Source: Odoribacter sp. AF15-53 (GTDB taxonomy: Bacteria > Bacteroidota > Bacteroidia > Bacteroidales > Marinifilaceae). Taken from it: a stretch of DNA of 64,000 nucleotides. A program made the translations under genes and the position numbers. This document shows positions 17,371-26,432 of the stretch, in pieces; the stretch's first letter is position 1; every line of letters begins with the position of its first letter. The stretch spans positions 72,832 through 136,831 of the forward strand of contig NZ_QUHC01000010.1 of the NCBI RefSeq assembly GCF_003479425.1. The letters run 5' to 3'. The notes beneath the pieces were generated by a model. It saw nothing but the letters and a program-made list of their open reading frames with translations. It was not told the DNA's origin and did no database searches.

Positions 17371-20300
17371 ATGAAAAGGATTTTGTTTTTGCTTTGGGGA
17401 TTGCTGGTATTTTACCAGGTTGAAGCGCAGAACCGGAAAATAGCGTTTGAGAAAACGACTTTGCGAGAGGCCTTGAATAAGGCCGCTTCCGAGAAAAAAT
17501 TGACATTCGTGGACTGTTACACGGAATATTGCGGACCTTGCAAGACGATGGACGCGTTAGTGTTCACGTTGGATAGTGTTGCCGATTTCTTTAATTCCAC
17601 GTTCGTGAACGTGAAGTTGGATATGTTGGCCGAGGATGGCAAACAATACGCGGATACGTATAAAATCGGGGCATATCCTTCTTTCTTGTTGTTGGATCAG
17701 GAGGGAAAGATCGTGTACAAGTTTGTCGGGGGCAAGACTGCGGACGTGTTCATGGCGGAGATCAGGAAAGGGATGAGGCCGGATAACCGGGTTGCCCGGA
17801 TGAACGAGACTTATGCTTCGGGGAAGTATTCTAATGATTTTTTGCGGGAATATGTTCAGTTGAAGTTACAGTTGCTTGAACGAGAGGAGTGTCTTCGGCT
17901 TGGAAAAGAGTATTTTGATCGGCTCACGCCCCGGGAGCGGTTGAAGGCTGAAAACTGGTTCTTGTTCGAGGATCGGGTTTTGGGTGGTGTTAATAGCGCG
18001 AATATGCGTTATTTATTGGAGCATTGGCAAGAGTTCGTAAAAGAGTTCGGGGAGGACAAGGTGTTTGACCGGATTACTTCGCTTTACAGGGATATGACGG
18101 AATGGGTGTTGCAGGGTTGGTATTTCAATGATTTCGAGCGTAAGCCGGAAGATTTCGAGTATTATAAACAAAGAATAGCGGCAATCCCGGTTCATTTCCA
18201 GCAGGATTACCTGATCATGATGGACGTGAGCAAGGCCGTTTGCGAGGGGGATAAGTCGACGGCCCGGAAACTTCTGGAGGATCATATCGCTGATTTTGAC
18301 AAGAAAAATCAACAAGTGATGTTCGGGGGAATGTCTTTATTCCCGTTACATGAAGGAAAACATGATCCGCAATTGTTGAATATTGCCCGTAAAGTGGTGC
18401 AAAGCGATGGGGCAACGAATCTGGTGAATTATTTTAAGTCGATTTTGAGTCCGGATGAGGTGTACTCGGGCGAAAAGTATGACGTGCAGAATTTGAAGGA
18501 CAAGATTGGTTCCACGATGATCGTTCCCTTTTTTCACCCGACAAAGCCGTTATTCTGGTACGTGTGGGATGATGGTTCGGGGAAACGGGCTTATTATGCC
18601 TATGACATCCGGACGGGGAAACGGGAATTGTATGATCAGGAAGTGGTTGACAGTCTGGTGCGGGATATGTTTCCGGAACAAGAGGAGAGTGTTTACTATT
18701 CCCCGGAATTTGAAGGAGATGAATTGTTAGCTAAATTGCAGGTTCGGGGAAAGACATTCGTGTATGATGCACGAAAACGAGTATTATTACCTTCCAAACC
18801 CAAGAAATACCCGGAAGTTCGACCGTACGGGGTATCTCCGGATTTAAAGTACGAGTTGATCACGAAAGAACATAATCTCTGGTTGGTGAATAAAGATCAG
18901 AAGAAACAGGTACAACTTACTTTTGACGGGGGGGATGATTACGAATTTGAAATTCCGGATATCGAGTGGTTGACGGAAGACGGGACTTTTTACATCACGA
19001 GAAAAGATGAACGTCAGGTGAGAACTTTCCCCCTGGTGTATTCTCTTCGGGAACCGACACCCGTTGTTTCCGAGTATAAATACGAGTTACCGGGAGATAC
19101 GCTTGTGTTGAGGCAGGAGTTGTTTGTCGGTAATGTCAGAACGGGTGATTTTAAAAAGGTCGACGTGGAACGGTGGCGAGGGCAGTTGTTGGAAGTGCTG
19201 AAAGTAGCTGATGTGCATGATCGGGTATTTTTTATTCGCAAGAAGGGAACGCGAGATGAATTCGAGTTGTGTTCCGCGGATGCGAAGACGGGGGAAGTGA
19301 AAGTGATACTACACGAGGTTAGTAAACCGTATCTGAATGAAGAGTTATTCAGTTGTCGGGTGGTGAACGGGGGGAAAGATATTTTCCTGTGGTCGGATCG
19401 TTCCGGTTGGGGGCATTATTATCATTATTCCGGTGAAGGGAAGTTGTTGAACGCGGTTACTTCGGGAGAGTGGACGGCCGGGAGAATCATGAAGATTGAC
19501 ACGGAGAAGAAACAGATCTACCTGTATGGATACGGCAAAGAGAAAGGGCGTAATCCGAATTATACTTTCGCGTATCGTGTCGGTTTCAACGGGAAGAAAA
19601 TAACCCTGTTGACACCGGAAAATGCAACCCACGGGGTGTTTATTCATTTGCCCGGGAATCTGATTGTTGATAATTTTTCCCGGATAGATACGATACCGCG
19701 CATCTCCGTGCGGGACGGTAACGGACGTTTGTTGACGGTGCTGGAAGAGGCGGATGTTTCCAAGCTGTTGGAATACGGGTGGAAGTTCCCGGAACAGTTT
19801 ACCGTGAAGGCTGCTGACGGGAAGACGGATTTGTACGGGATCATGTGGAAACCTTATGATTTTGATCCCTCGAAGAAATACCCGATCGTGTCGCAGGTGT
19901 ACCCCGGGCCACAGACGGAGACCGTGTGGACGGACTTTACGGTGTTTGACCGTTATAATAACACGGCTTTGGCTCAACGGGGTATTATCGTGGTTTGTTT
20001 CGGACACCGGGGTGGTTCGCCTTTCCGGGATAAAGCGTACGCCACGTACGGGTATGGAAATTTGAGGGATTACGCTCTGGCGGATGACAAGTACGGCATC
20101 GAGCAGTTGGGACGAGAATACGCGTTTATTGACACGAATCGGGTAGGTATTTTCGGTCATTCCGGGGGTGGTATGATGGCTTTTGCCGCTATTTGTACTT
20201 ACCCGGATTTTTATAAGGTTGCCGTGGTTTCTTCCGGGAATCATGATAATCGTATTTATAACCGTACTTGGGGAGAGACTTACCAGGGGATAGGCAATGA

Positions 20301-20556
20301 TCATAAATTTACCGTTAAAACGAATCAGGAGTTGGCGAAATATTTGAAAGGACATTTACTCTTGGTTACGGGTGAGGTGGATAATAACGTGCATCCGGCT
20401 AACACGTTCCGGGTGGCGAATGAATTGATCCTGCAAGGAAAGGACTTCGATTTGCTGGTGTTACCGGGACAAGGACATGGGTATGATGGCCCTTATAAGG
20501 CTTATTTTGAAAAGAAGAAGAGGGATTATTTCTCGAAATACTTGTTGAATAAATAA
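17371..20556 (+). CDS. Thioredoxin-like / S9 prolyl-oligopeptidase-family fusion protein
   Basis: 1061 residues. Signal peptide at 1-19; thioredoxin-like domain at about 30-140 with redox motif CGPC (54-57) and the cis-Pro-type segment IGAYPSFLLLDQEG; a helical linker region at about 145-360; a DPP-IV-like beta-propeller at about 370-780; and an alpha/beta-hydrolase S9 domain at about 790-1061. The catalytic triad is visible: Ser931 in GHSGGG, Asp1004 in GEVDNNV, His1036 in GQGHGY. It should act in the periplasm, cleaving short peptides and possibly reducing their disulfides first. Such an N-terminal thioredoxin is not part of ordinary S9 peptidases. It starts 5 nt after the pseudoprotease stop and is the last gene of the operon. 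Confidence 0.9.
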   Translation: MKRILFLLWGLLVFYQVEAQNRKIAFEKTTLREALNKAASEKKLTFVDCYTEYCGPCKTMDALVFTLDSVADFFNSTFVNVKLDMLAEDGKQYADTYKIGAYPSFLLLDQEGKIVYKFVGGKTADVFMAEIRKGMRPDNRVARMNETYASGKYSNDFLREYVQLKLQLLEREECLRLGKEYFDRLTPRERLKAENWFLFEDRVLGGVNSANMRYLLEHWQEFVKEFGEDKVFDRITSLYRDMTEWVLQGWYFNDFERKPEDFEYYKQRIAAIPVHFQQDYLIMMDVSKAVCEGDKSTARKLLEDHIADFDKKNQQVMFGGMSLFPLHEGKHDPQLLNIARKVVQSDGATNLVNYFKSILSPDEVYSGEKYDVQNLKDKIGSTMIVPFFHPTKPLFWYVWDDGSGKRAYYAYDIRTGKRELYDQEVVDSLVRDMFPEQEESVYYSPEFEGDELLAKLQVRGKTFVYDARKRVLLPSKPKKYPEVRPYGVSPDLKYELITKEHNLWLVNKDQKKQVQLTFDGGDDYEFEIPDIEWLTEDGTFYITRKDERQVRTFPLVYSLREPTPVVSEYKYELPGDTLVLRQELFVGNVRTGDFKKVDVERWRGQLLEVLKVADVHDRVFFIRKKGTRDEFELCSADAKTGEVKVILHEVSKPYLNEELFSCRVVNGGKDIFLWSDRSGWGHYYHYSGEGKLLNAVTSGEWTAGRIMKIDTEKKQIYLYGYGKEKGRNPNYTFAYRVGFNGKKITLLTPENATHGVFIHLPGNLIVDNFSRIDTIPRISVRDGNGRLLTVLEEADVSKLLEYGWKFPEQFTVKAADGKTDLYGIMWKPYDFDPSKKYPIVSQVYPGPQTETVWTDFTVFDRYNNTALAQRGIIVVCFGHRGGSPFRDKAYATYGYGNLRDYALADDKYGIEQLGREYAFIDTNRVGIFGHSGGGMMAFAAICTYPDFYKVAVVSSGNHDNRIYNRTWGETYQGIGNDHKFTVKTNQELAKYLKGHLLLVTGEVDNNVHPANTFRVANELILQGKDFDLLVLPGQGHGYDGPYKAYFEKKKRDYFSKYLLNK

Positions 20557-20583
20557 TTGTAATACAGTTTGTAAATTGTGAAG

Positions 20584-20626
20584 GAGAGATTTCCGGTGAA
20601 AACGGATTTCTCTTCTTTCGTTTTTT
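20584..20626 (+). terminator. Intrinsic terminator of the proteolytic locus
   Basis: GAGAGA-TT-TCCG (20584-20595) pairs with CGGATTTCTC (20603-20612), with a 2-nt bulge and one G-U pair, and is followed by TTCTTTCG and six T at 20621-20626. It lies 27 nt after the S9 gene stop. Confidence 0.65.
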
Positions 20627-20676
20627 ATCGTGTCGGGTAAATGCGTTTGCCTCGAAGGGAGTAAGGGTTGGAAGGT

Positions 20677-20840
20677 AGACGATGGTATCCCGCACCGTAG
20701 TCTCGCCGGTGTCTCACTAGTAAGTTCATTGAAAGTTAACTGAAAGTTGATTGGAAATTGATTGAATATTCAATCGAAGTATAATCGAAGCCTAATTGAT
20801 GTATAATCGAAGCATTAGTGAAACACTAGTGAATCAACGG
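20677..20840. repeat. Intergenic element A: hairpin, conserved core, 11 units of an 11-bp periodic repeat
   Basis: A hairpin (AGACGATGG 20677-20685 with CCGTAGTCT 20695-20703, one mismatch) is followed by a core at 20704-20726 (CGCCGG, T, GTCTC, A, CT, A, GTAAGTT). From 20720 eleven consecutive 11-nt units can be read, for example GAAAGTTAACT, GAAAGTTGATT, CGAAGTATAAT and CGAAGCCTAAT, ending at 20840. The units drift in sequence but keep the period. The same core, 20 of 23 bases identical, recurs at 57035-57057 with its own 11-bp array. No coding frame is seen. The 20557-21005 gap otherwise holds the terminator and the sigma promoter. Confidence 0.7.
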
Positions 20841-20980
20841 TTTATCTCCGGTGCGTGTGTGGTGGAATACTAGTGAAGAATCTTCGGTTTTTATGAACTT
20901 TACGGACTCGGGCGAAAGTGTTTTCGCACGTTTGTTCTGGTTGAATGGGGAGGAATATTCGTGTTGTTTATGATTTTTCC

Positions 20981-20988
20981 TATATTTG
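20981..20988 (+). promoter_or_regulatory. -7 element of the second sigma gene
   Basis: TATATTTG fits the Bacteroidetes -7 consensus and lies 17 nt before the ATG at 21006. It falls inside the longer reading frame that could start at GTG 20961, so it argues for 21006 as the real start. A TTG at 20964-20966 may be a suboptimally spaced -33 element. Confidence 0.5.
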
Positions 20989-21005
20989 TGATCTATTTAT
21001 GCACG

Positions 21006-21572
21006 ATGGATAAAGCGGAAACAATATTGAATATGTTTAAGGTTGCGGAAAAGGAGGCTTTTCAGTTACTTTATAGCTCGTATTATGAGACGTTGGTGCT
21101 TTTTGCCAATCAGATTATAGATGATTCACAAGCGGCAGAGGATATCGTGCAGGATTGTCTGGTGAAGTTCTGGATTTCCAAGCGATACAGAACGTTGGAG
21201 TCCGGTCTGGATAAATATATATTTCAGGCGGTAAAGTTTTCTTCATTGAATTACGTGAGGGGAGATAGGAGAAAGAAGAATCTTCACGAGAATGTAATCC
21301 GGGAAATGATGTCTGAAGAAGATTTGCCGGAGGAAGAAAATGTCGAGATTTTGGAGATGGTTTACAAGGTGATTGACTTGTTGCCGGAGGAGAGACGTCA
21401 TATATTCCTGATGGTTTTCGTGGATGGAATGTCATATCAGGAAGTGGCGGATCAACTGCAAATATCTAAGAATACGGTAAAGACACAGTTAAGTCGTTCT
21501 TTAAAATTTCTTCGTGATACCTTGAAAGACAGGTATAATGCTTTCCTTTTATTTTTTATTCTAAAAAAATAG
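21006..21572 (+). CDS. ECF-type RNA polymerase sigma factor (FecI-like)
   Basis: 188 residues from the ATG at 21006; a longer frame begins with GTG at 20961 but would include the -7 element. Region 2 is at about 15-85 (LLYSSYYETLVLFANQIIDD, AEDIVQDCLVKFWIS). Region 4 is at about 120-175 (LPEERRHIFLMVFVDGMSYQ, then EVADQLQISKNTVKTQLSR). The next genes are a FecR anti-sigma and an STN-containing SusC, so it should control this second SusCD locus. Confidence 0.94.
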   Translation: MDKAETILNMFKVAEKEAFQLLYSSYYETLVLFANQIIDDSQAAEDIVQDCLVKFWISKRYRTLESGLDKYIFQAVKFSSLNYVRGDRRKKNLHENVIREMMSEEDLPEEENVEILEMVYKVIDLLPEERRHIFLMVFVDGMSYQEVADQLQISKNTVKTQLSRSLKFLRDTLKDRYNAFLLFFILKK

Positions 21573-21628
21573 ACTTTTCCTGTCACCCTTTTTTATTTCG
21601 GCGGTGATTATAGGGAAAATGGTCAAGA

Positions 21629-22780
21629 ATGAGAGAAATTGAAGATATTTTAGTGGATTATTTTGCCGGGGAAGAACTTTCACCGGAGGAGTCCCGTGTG
21701 TTGGCGGAATGGCTGGAACAAGAAACTAACATGAGATTGACATCTACTTTACAAGGGATGCGAAAAGGGATAGGGATCAGGAAGAGGTTACATCGTGAAC
21801 CGGAACGGGGAATGCGTTCTATTTGGCATAAAGTGAATGCTCGAAGTGGAAGAAGAAGGTTATTTTACCAGTATTCGGCGGCAGCTTGTCTCCTGTTATC
21901 ATTGGGCATGGCATGGCTGTATTGGGGAACTTCGGACATGCGACCGGAGGCCGAACAAGTAGTGACCACGAAGTCAATTGATGGGAAGTCATTTGCCCGG
22001 TTGAAGTTGGCGAATGGTGAAGTGATTTCGTTACACGCGAACCGGGATGAGGTGATTGTAGCCGATAGTTTTATGAAGGTGGAAAATACTAATAATACCC
22101 TTGTCTATAATAAGCATACGATAAAGAAGGAAGTTGAATTCAACACGCTGACGGTTCCTTTGGGGGCGGAGTACAATGTTATACTTGCCGACGGGACAAA
22201 GGTATATTTGAATGCCGGGTCGGAATTGCGTTTCCCGGTTGTTTTTTCCGGGAATACCAGAGAAGTGTACCTGGAGGGTGAAGGATATTTCGAGGTGGCC
22301 AAAGATTCGGTCAAAAGATTTGAAGTGCACGCGTCGGGTATGACGGCCGTCGTGCTGGGTACTTCTTTTAACGTGAAAGCGTATGCAGATCAGGAGCATG
22401 TGGCAACAACGCTGGAAGAAGGACATTTAAAGATCGTGTGCGGCGATCGGGAAGAGTATGATTTATTACCCGGGAATCAGGTGTGCTATGATAGAGGGAC
22501 GGGAGAGTCTGCTATGAAAAAAGTGGATACGAAGTATTACACCTCGTGGAAAGACGGGTACTATTCGTTTAACGAGATGCCGTTGGAAGAGGTCTTGGAA
22601 ATGTTGTCGAAATGGTACGATTTGAAGGTCTTCTACGTGGATGAGGAAGTGAAGGAATACGAGTTCTCGGGACGTTTGAAACGTTATGATGATTTCGGTT
22701 ATTTATTAAGTAAGTTTGAGGAAACCGGAGTTGTCGAGTTTATTATTAAAGATAATGTGATTACAGTCAGGAAAAAATAA
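21629..22780 (+). CDS. FecR-family anti-sigma factor
   Basis: 383 residues. Cytoplasmic N-terminus (VDYFAGEELSPEESRVLAEW), one membrane helix at about 78-97 (YSAAACLLLSLGMAWLYWG), periplasmic FecR domain at about 175-285 (LTVPLGAEYNVILADGTKVY, VVLGTSFNVKAY) and a C-terminal DUF4974 domain ending DNVITVRKK. It starts 56 nt after the sigma stop. The intergenic stretch contains TGTCACC, and the matching gap of locus 1 holds TGTCATC. It is expected to hold sigma inactive until the SusC of this locus signals. Confidence 0.94.
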   Translation: MREIEDILVDYFAGEELSPEESRVLAEWLEQETNMRLTSTLQGMRKGIGIRKRLHREPERGMRSIWHKVNARSGRRRLFYQYSAAACLLLSLGMAWLYWGTSDMRPEAEQVVTTKSIDGKSFARLKLANGEVISLHANRDEVIVADSFMKVENTNNTLVYNKHTIKKEVEFNTLTVPLGAEYNVILADGTKVYLNAGSELRFPVVFSGNTREVYLEGEGYFEVAKDSVKRFEVHASGMTAVVLGTSFNVKAYADQEHVATTLEEGHLKIVCGDREEYDLLPGNQVCYDRGTGESAMKKVDTKYYTSWKDGYYSFNEMPLEEVLEMLSKWYDLKVFYVDEEVKEYEFSGRLKRYDDFGYLLSKFEETGVVEFIIKDNVITVRKK

Positions 22781-22781
22781 T

Positions 22782-22808
22782 GGGTTGAAAACCGATAGTT
22801 TCCAACCC
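22782..22808 (+). promoter_or_regulatory. RNA hairpin between fecR and susC, locus 2
   Basis: GGGTTGAAAAC (22782-22792) pairs with GTTTCCAACCC (22798-22808) with one A-C mismatch and a 5-nt loop. It starts 1 nt after the fecR stop. No strong U-tract follows, so attenuation or RNA processing is more likely than complete termination. Confidence 0.6.
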
Positions 22809-22884
22809 GTTAAATTCATTATATCTTCTCTGCCCGTGGAAAGAACGAGAAGTATATATTGTTGAATTTTAATACTACAAATCT

Positions 22885-25800
22885 ATGAAAAAAAATCGAA
22901 CTGTGGTCGGTTCAATGCTATTGATTCCGTACCGTAAAATGTTAATTTACATGAAACTGTTGAGTGTTTTTCTTTTGGGAATCTGCATGTCCTTGCACGC
23001 GAGCAGTCACTCGCAGAATGCCAAGGTTTCTTTAGAGATGAAGGAAGTCTCGCTGAATAAGGTATTACAGGAGGTCAGTCGACAGACTCGGTGTGATATT
23101 CTTTATAATCTAAATTTTATAAAGCGTATTGTCGTGAAGGATGTGAACGTGAAGGATAAAGATTTCCTGACTTTTTTGAGCGAACTGTTGCCTCATTACG
23201 GTTTAGGCTATTCTTTTGACAATAACGTGGTGGTGATTCGGACCCGGGAACAGCAACCGGAAAAGAAAGAGTTTCGAATAAAAGGAATCGTGACGGACGA
23301 GAAGAATATACCTCTTCCCGGGGTGACCATACGTTTGCGGGGTTCTTTGTTGGGAACAGCGACAAATAATCAAGGACGTTTTTCCATGTTGTTGCCTTTT
23401 TCTAAAGGGTATCTGGATATTTCTTTCGTTGGTTATAAAACTCAAAATGTAGAGTTCACGGAAAAGACGGATACGATTAAAGTTGTAATGGTTGAAGGCG
23501 TGGAAGAATTGAGCGACGTGGTTGTTACCGGATACCAGACACTTTCAAAAGAGCGAGTTACAGGATCTTTTTCCACGGTGAATCACAAGGATTTGAATCG
23601 TTACGTGGCGTACGATATTACTTCGCTTTTGGAAGGGAAGGTGGCTGGTATTCAAAAATATGGCCACATTCGGGGACGTAGTACGTTTAATGCCACGTCA
23701 ACCCCCTTGTATGTCATTGATGGGTTTCCCGTGGAAGGAGAAGGCCCCACGGTGGTCTATAATAACGTGATGTATAACCCGCCCATAGTTAACCCGGAAG
23801 ATATCGAGAGTATTACCGTGTTGAAGGACGCTGCCGCTGCTTCTATTTACGGGGCTCGGGCGACGAACGGGGTGATCGTGATCACGACAAGAAAGGCAAA
23901 ACAGGGGAAGGCCCAGATTTCAGTAGCCGCGGATGTATCCATAAAGCCTGTTCCTAATTATGATAAAATGGACTATATGTCGGCAAGTGATTATATAGAT
24001 TACCAGTACGAATTTATGAAAGACTATCCTTACAAGAATACGATGCGGGGAAGTAACGTGCTTAATCCTACCTTGGACCTGATGTTACAGGTTCACGAGG
24101 GTAAACTGTCGCAAGACGAGGCGGATCGGAAGATAGATGCTTACCGTTCATCAGGAACCCCTATTATGGATGATTACGTGAAATATATATATCGCCCGAC
24201 GATCACGCAACGTTATTATTTGTCGATAGCCAAGGCTACGGGAAGAAATAATATCGTGGCTTCGCTTACTTATACAGATAATCAGCGGGATTTTAAGAAT
24301 TACGAAGGGAATAGTATAGACTTGAATCTTCGCAATTCATTCGATATCGCTCCTTGGTTAGATACGGATATGACCGTAAATGTCCGGGTAGGAGAAGAAA
24401 AGAATCCTTCGTTCGGAACTCGATTATTAGCTACTTATACTCCTTATACTCGTTTGGTGGACGAGGAAGGAAATCCGATCCCGTTACCGTTTTTAAGTTC
24501 AAGATGGGATCAGTTAACACTGGAACAATACCCGAATGATCTGAAAGGGTTGGATGCTATCCTACAGGATGAGTTGGATCAGAATATCCGGAAAACTAAA
24601 AGTTATCGGACCCGGGCCGCTTTGATGCTGAATTTCAAGATCACGGAATGGTTGAAATTCTCTTCAGGTTTTCAATACGAGTTTGCCCGGGCTAAAGAGA
24701 CTTTATTGTATAACAAGGAGTCTTACGATATGCGTATGCAATATAATGCTTTTTCTTACGTGGATGCGGCTTCCGGGAAGGTGATGCATTATTTGCCTGA
24801 TGCCGATTCTTACGGGGAGGGGAATACGGATACGGATAATTTCACATGGCGTAATCAGTTGAATTTCGATTACACGACCAAGGATGGTATGCATTCGATC
24901 ACGGCTTTGGCCGGAAGCGAGACTCGGGAGTCAAAAGGTAAATATATTTATACCCGGGTTTGGGGATATGATGATGAAGTGCAAGGATATACAGCCGTGA
25001 ATAATAAAGAGCTGACCCAATTTTGGAACGGGTTGATGTGGAGTTCTATATCTGAATGGGATTTTTTCCGGAAGTCAGAAACAAGAAATCGATTTGTTTC
25101 TTTCTTTGGTAACGTGATGTACACGTTTAATAACCGGTACGATATCACGGGGAGTATCCGTTGGGATCTCTCGGATTTGTTCGGGAAGAAAAAGAAATAC
25201 TTGTATAAACCGTTATGGTCGGTTGGTGCGGCTTGGACAATCAGTAACGAGAAATTCATGCACGGGATTACTTGGCTGGATCGTTTAAGAGTACGTGCGA
25301 CCTACGGGATTAACGGAAACGTGGCGAGGGGTGTGTCTCCTTATCTGGTAGCTGAGTACCAGTTGAATAAGATTACGGGCCAACAGTACGGGGAGGTTAC
25401 CACGCCGCCGAATGCCTCGTTACGGTGGGAGAAAACCAAAGTAACTAATTTGGGGGTTGATTTTGCGGTTTTCAAGAATAGATTGACGGGTTCATTGCAA
25501 TATTATAGTCGTAATAGCGGGGATTTGCTTGCCGTGGTAGATAGTGACCCGACTTGCGGTTTCGAGAGGATGCAGCTTAACGTGGGGGCGATGACGAACA
25601 AGGGATTTGAAGTGGAATTGAGAGGTACTCCCGTGCGTTGGCGGGATTTGGAATGGACTGCCGGGTTTACGTTTGCTTATAACAAAAACGAGGTTACTAA
25701 ACTGAATAAGAAGCCTTTTAGTGCTTCAACATTAGTGTCTGGTGGGGTATTGCAAGAGGGACGTCCATACGACACGATGTATAGTTATCGTTTTTCCCGG

Positions 25801-26421
25801 ATAGATGAAAATGGTGAAACCGTGATTTTTGACGAGAATGGAGAAGAAGTCTCTTTGGTAAATGTTACTAGTATAGACGCCGTGCGCTATAGTGGAACGA
25901 CGCTGGCTCCTTATACCGGGGCTATTTTCACGACCTTGAGTTATAAAGGACTGGAGTTGTCTTTGAATTTTATATACAATGCCGGACACAAGATGCGTAA
26001 GCGGATTGCAGATCCTCATATGTCGTGGTTTGGAGGACCGGCGAATTTGTCATATAATGGTTACGATAAAAGTTGGAAACAACCGGGAGATGAATTGAAA
26101 TCGGGAGTAACACCTCGTATCACTTATAGCTATGATGCGGATACTTTTTATCGAAATGACCATTGGAGATATAATGACTCTCAGGTTGTATCGGCTAGTT
26201 ATATCAAATTGCGTAATTTGAGTTTAATTTACAATTTACCTTCGGTTTGGTTGAAAAACACGTTCTTGAAGAGCGTGAGCGTGAGTGCGCAGGCTGATAA
26301 TTTGTTCTTCTTTGCTGCTAACGGGGAAAAGAGTGATCCGGAAAACTATAATCTGAATAATGGAAGTCGGACAGCTCCTACGGTACCGACATATTCGTTT
26401 GGTATAAATGTTTCATTTTAA
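22885..26421 (+). CDS. SusC/RagA-family TonB-dependent outer-membrane transporter with STN domain
   Basis: 1178 residues. Long N-terminus with signal helix at about 23-41 (MKLLSVFLLGICMSLHASS), STN domain at about 46-118, CarboxypepD_reg-like domain at about 130-205 (GIVTDEKNIPLPGVTIRLRG), plug with SITVLKDAAAASIYGARATN, and a barrel ending in GINVSF. Several Met codons precede the hydrophobic core; the start at 22885 is chosen because its context (TACAAATCTATGAAAAAAAA) equals that of the susC at 6572. It pairs with the SusD that follows and should signal through the FecR upstream. No enzyme gene follows in this locus, so the cargo is unknown. Confidence 0.95.
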   Translation: MKKNRTVVGSMLLIPYRKMLIYMKLLSVFLLGICMSLHASSHSQNAKVSLEMKEVSLNKVLQEVSRQTRCDILYNLNFIKRIVVKDVNVKDKDFLTFLSELLPHYGLGYSFDNNVVVIRTREQQPEKKEFRIKGIVTDEKNIPLPGVTIRLRGSLLGTATNNQGRFSMLLPFSKGYLDISFVGYKTQNVEFTEKTDTIKVVMVEGVEELSDVVVTGYQTLSKERVTGSFSTVNHKDLNRYVAYDITSLLEGKVAGIQKYGHIRGRSTFNATSTPLYVIDGFPVEGEGPTVVYNNVMYNPPIVNPEDIESITVLKDAAAASIYGARATNGVIVITTRKAKQGKAQISVAADVSIKPVPNYDKMDYMSASDYIDYQYEFMKDYPYKNTMRGSNVLNPTLDLMLQVHEGKLSQDEADRKIDAYRSSGTPIMDDYVKYIYRPTITQRYYLSIAKATGRNNIVASLTYTDNQRDFKNYEGNSIDLNLRNSFDIAPWLDTDMTVNVRVGEEKNPSFGTRLLATYTPYTRLVDEEGNPIPLPFLSSRWDQLTLEQYPNDLKGLDAILQDELDQNIRKTKSYRTRAALMLNFKITEWLKFSSGFQYEFARAKETLLYNKESYDMRMQYNAFSYVDAASGKVMHYLPDADSYGEGNTDTDNFTWRNQLNFDYTTKDGMHSITALAGSETRESKGKYIYTRVWGYDDEVQGYTAVNNKELTQFWNGLMWSSISEWDFFRKSETRNRFVSFFGNVMYTFNNRYDITGSIRWDLSDLFGKKKKYLYKPLWSVGAAWTISNEKFMHGITWLDRLRVRATYGINGNVARGVSPYLVAEYQLNKITGQQYGEVTTPPNASLRWEKTKVTNLGVDFAVFKNRLTGSLQYYSRNSGDLLAVVDSDPTCGFERMQLNVGAMTNKGFEVELRGTPVRWRDLEWTAGFTFAYNKNEVTKLNKKPFSASTLVSGGVLQEGRPYDTMYSYRFSRIDENGETVIFDENGEEVSLVNVTSIDAVRYSGTTLAPYTGAIFTTLSYKGLELSLNFIYNAGHKMRKRIADPHMSWFGGPANLSYNGYDKSWKQPGDELKSGVTPRITYSYDADTFYRNDHWRYNDSQVVSASYIKLRNLSLIYNLPSVWLKNTFLKSVSVSAQADNLFFFAANGEKSDPENYNLNNGSRTAPTVPTYSFGINVSF

Positions 26422-26432
26422 TTTGGAGAGTT

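Noticed and set aside
19345..20355. A 336-codon minus-strand open frame inside the S9 peptidase gene
   Set aside because: It lies fully antisense to the hydrolase and propeller part, with His/Arg-rich low-complexity content and no known domain; it is a by-product of codon use on the real strand.
20720..20840. The 11-bp array as a CRISPR
   Set aside because: Units are only 11 nt, contiguous and degenerate, with no spacers, and no cas genes are in the window.
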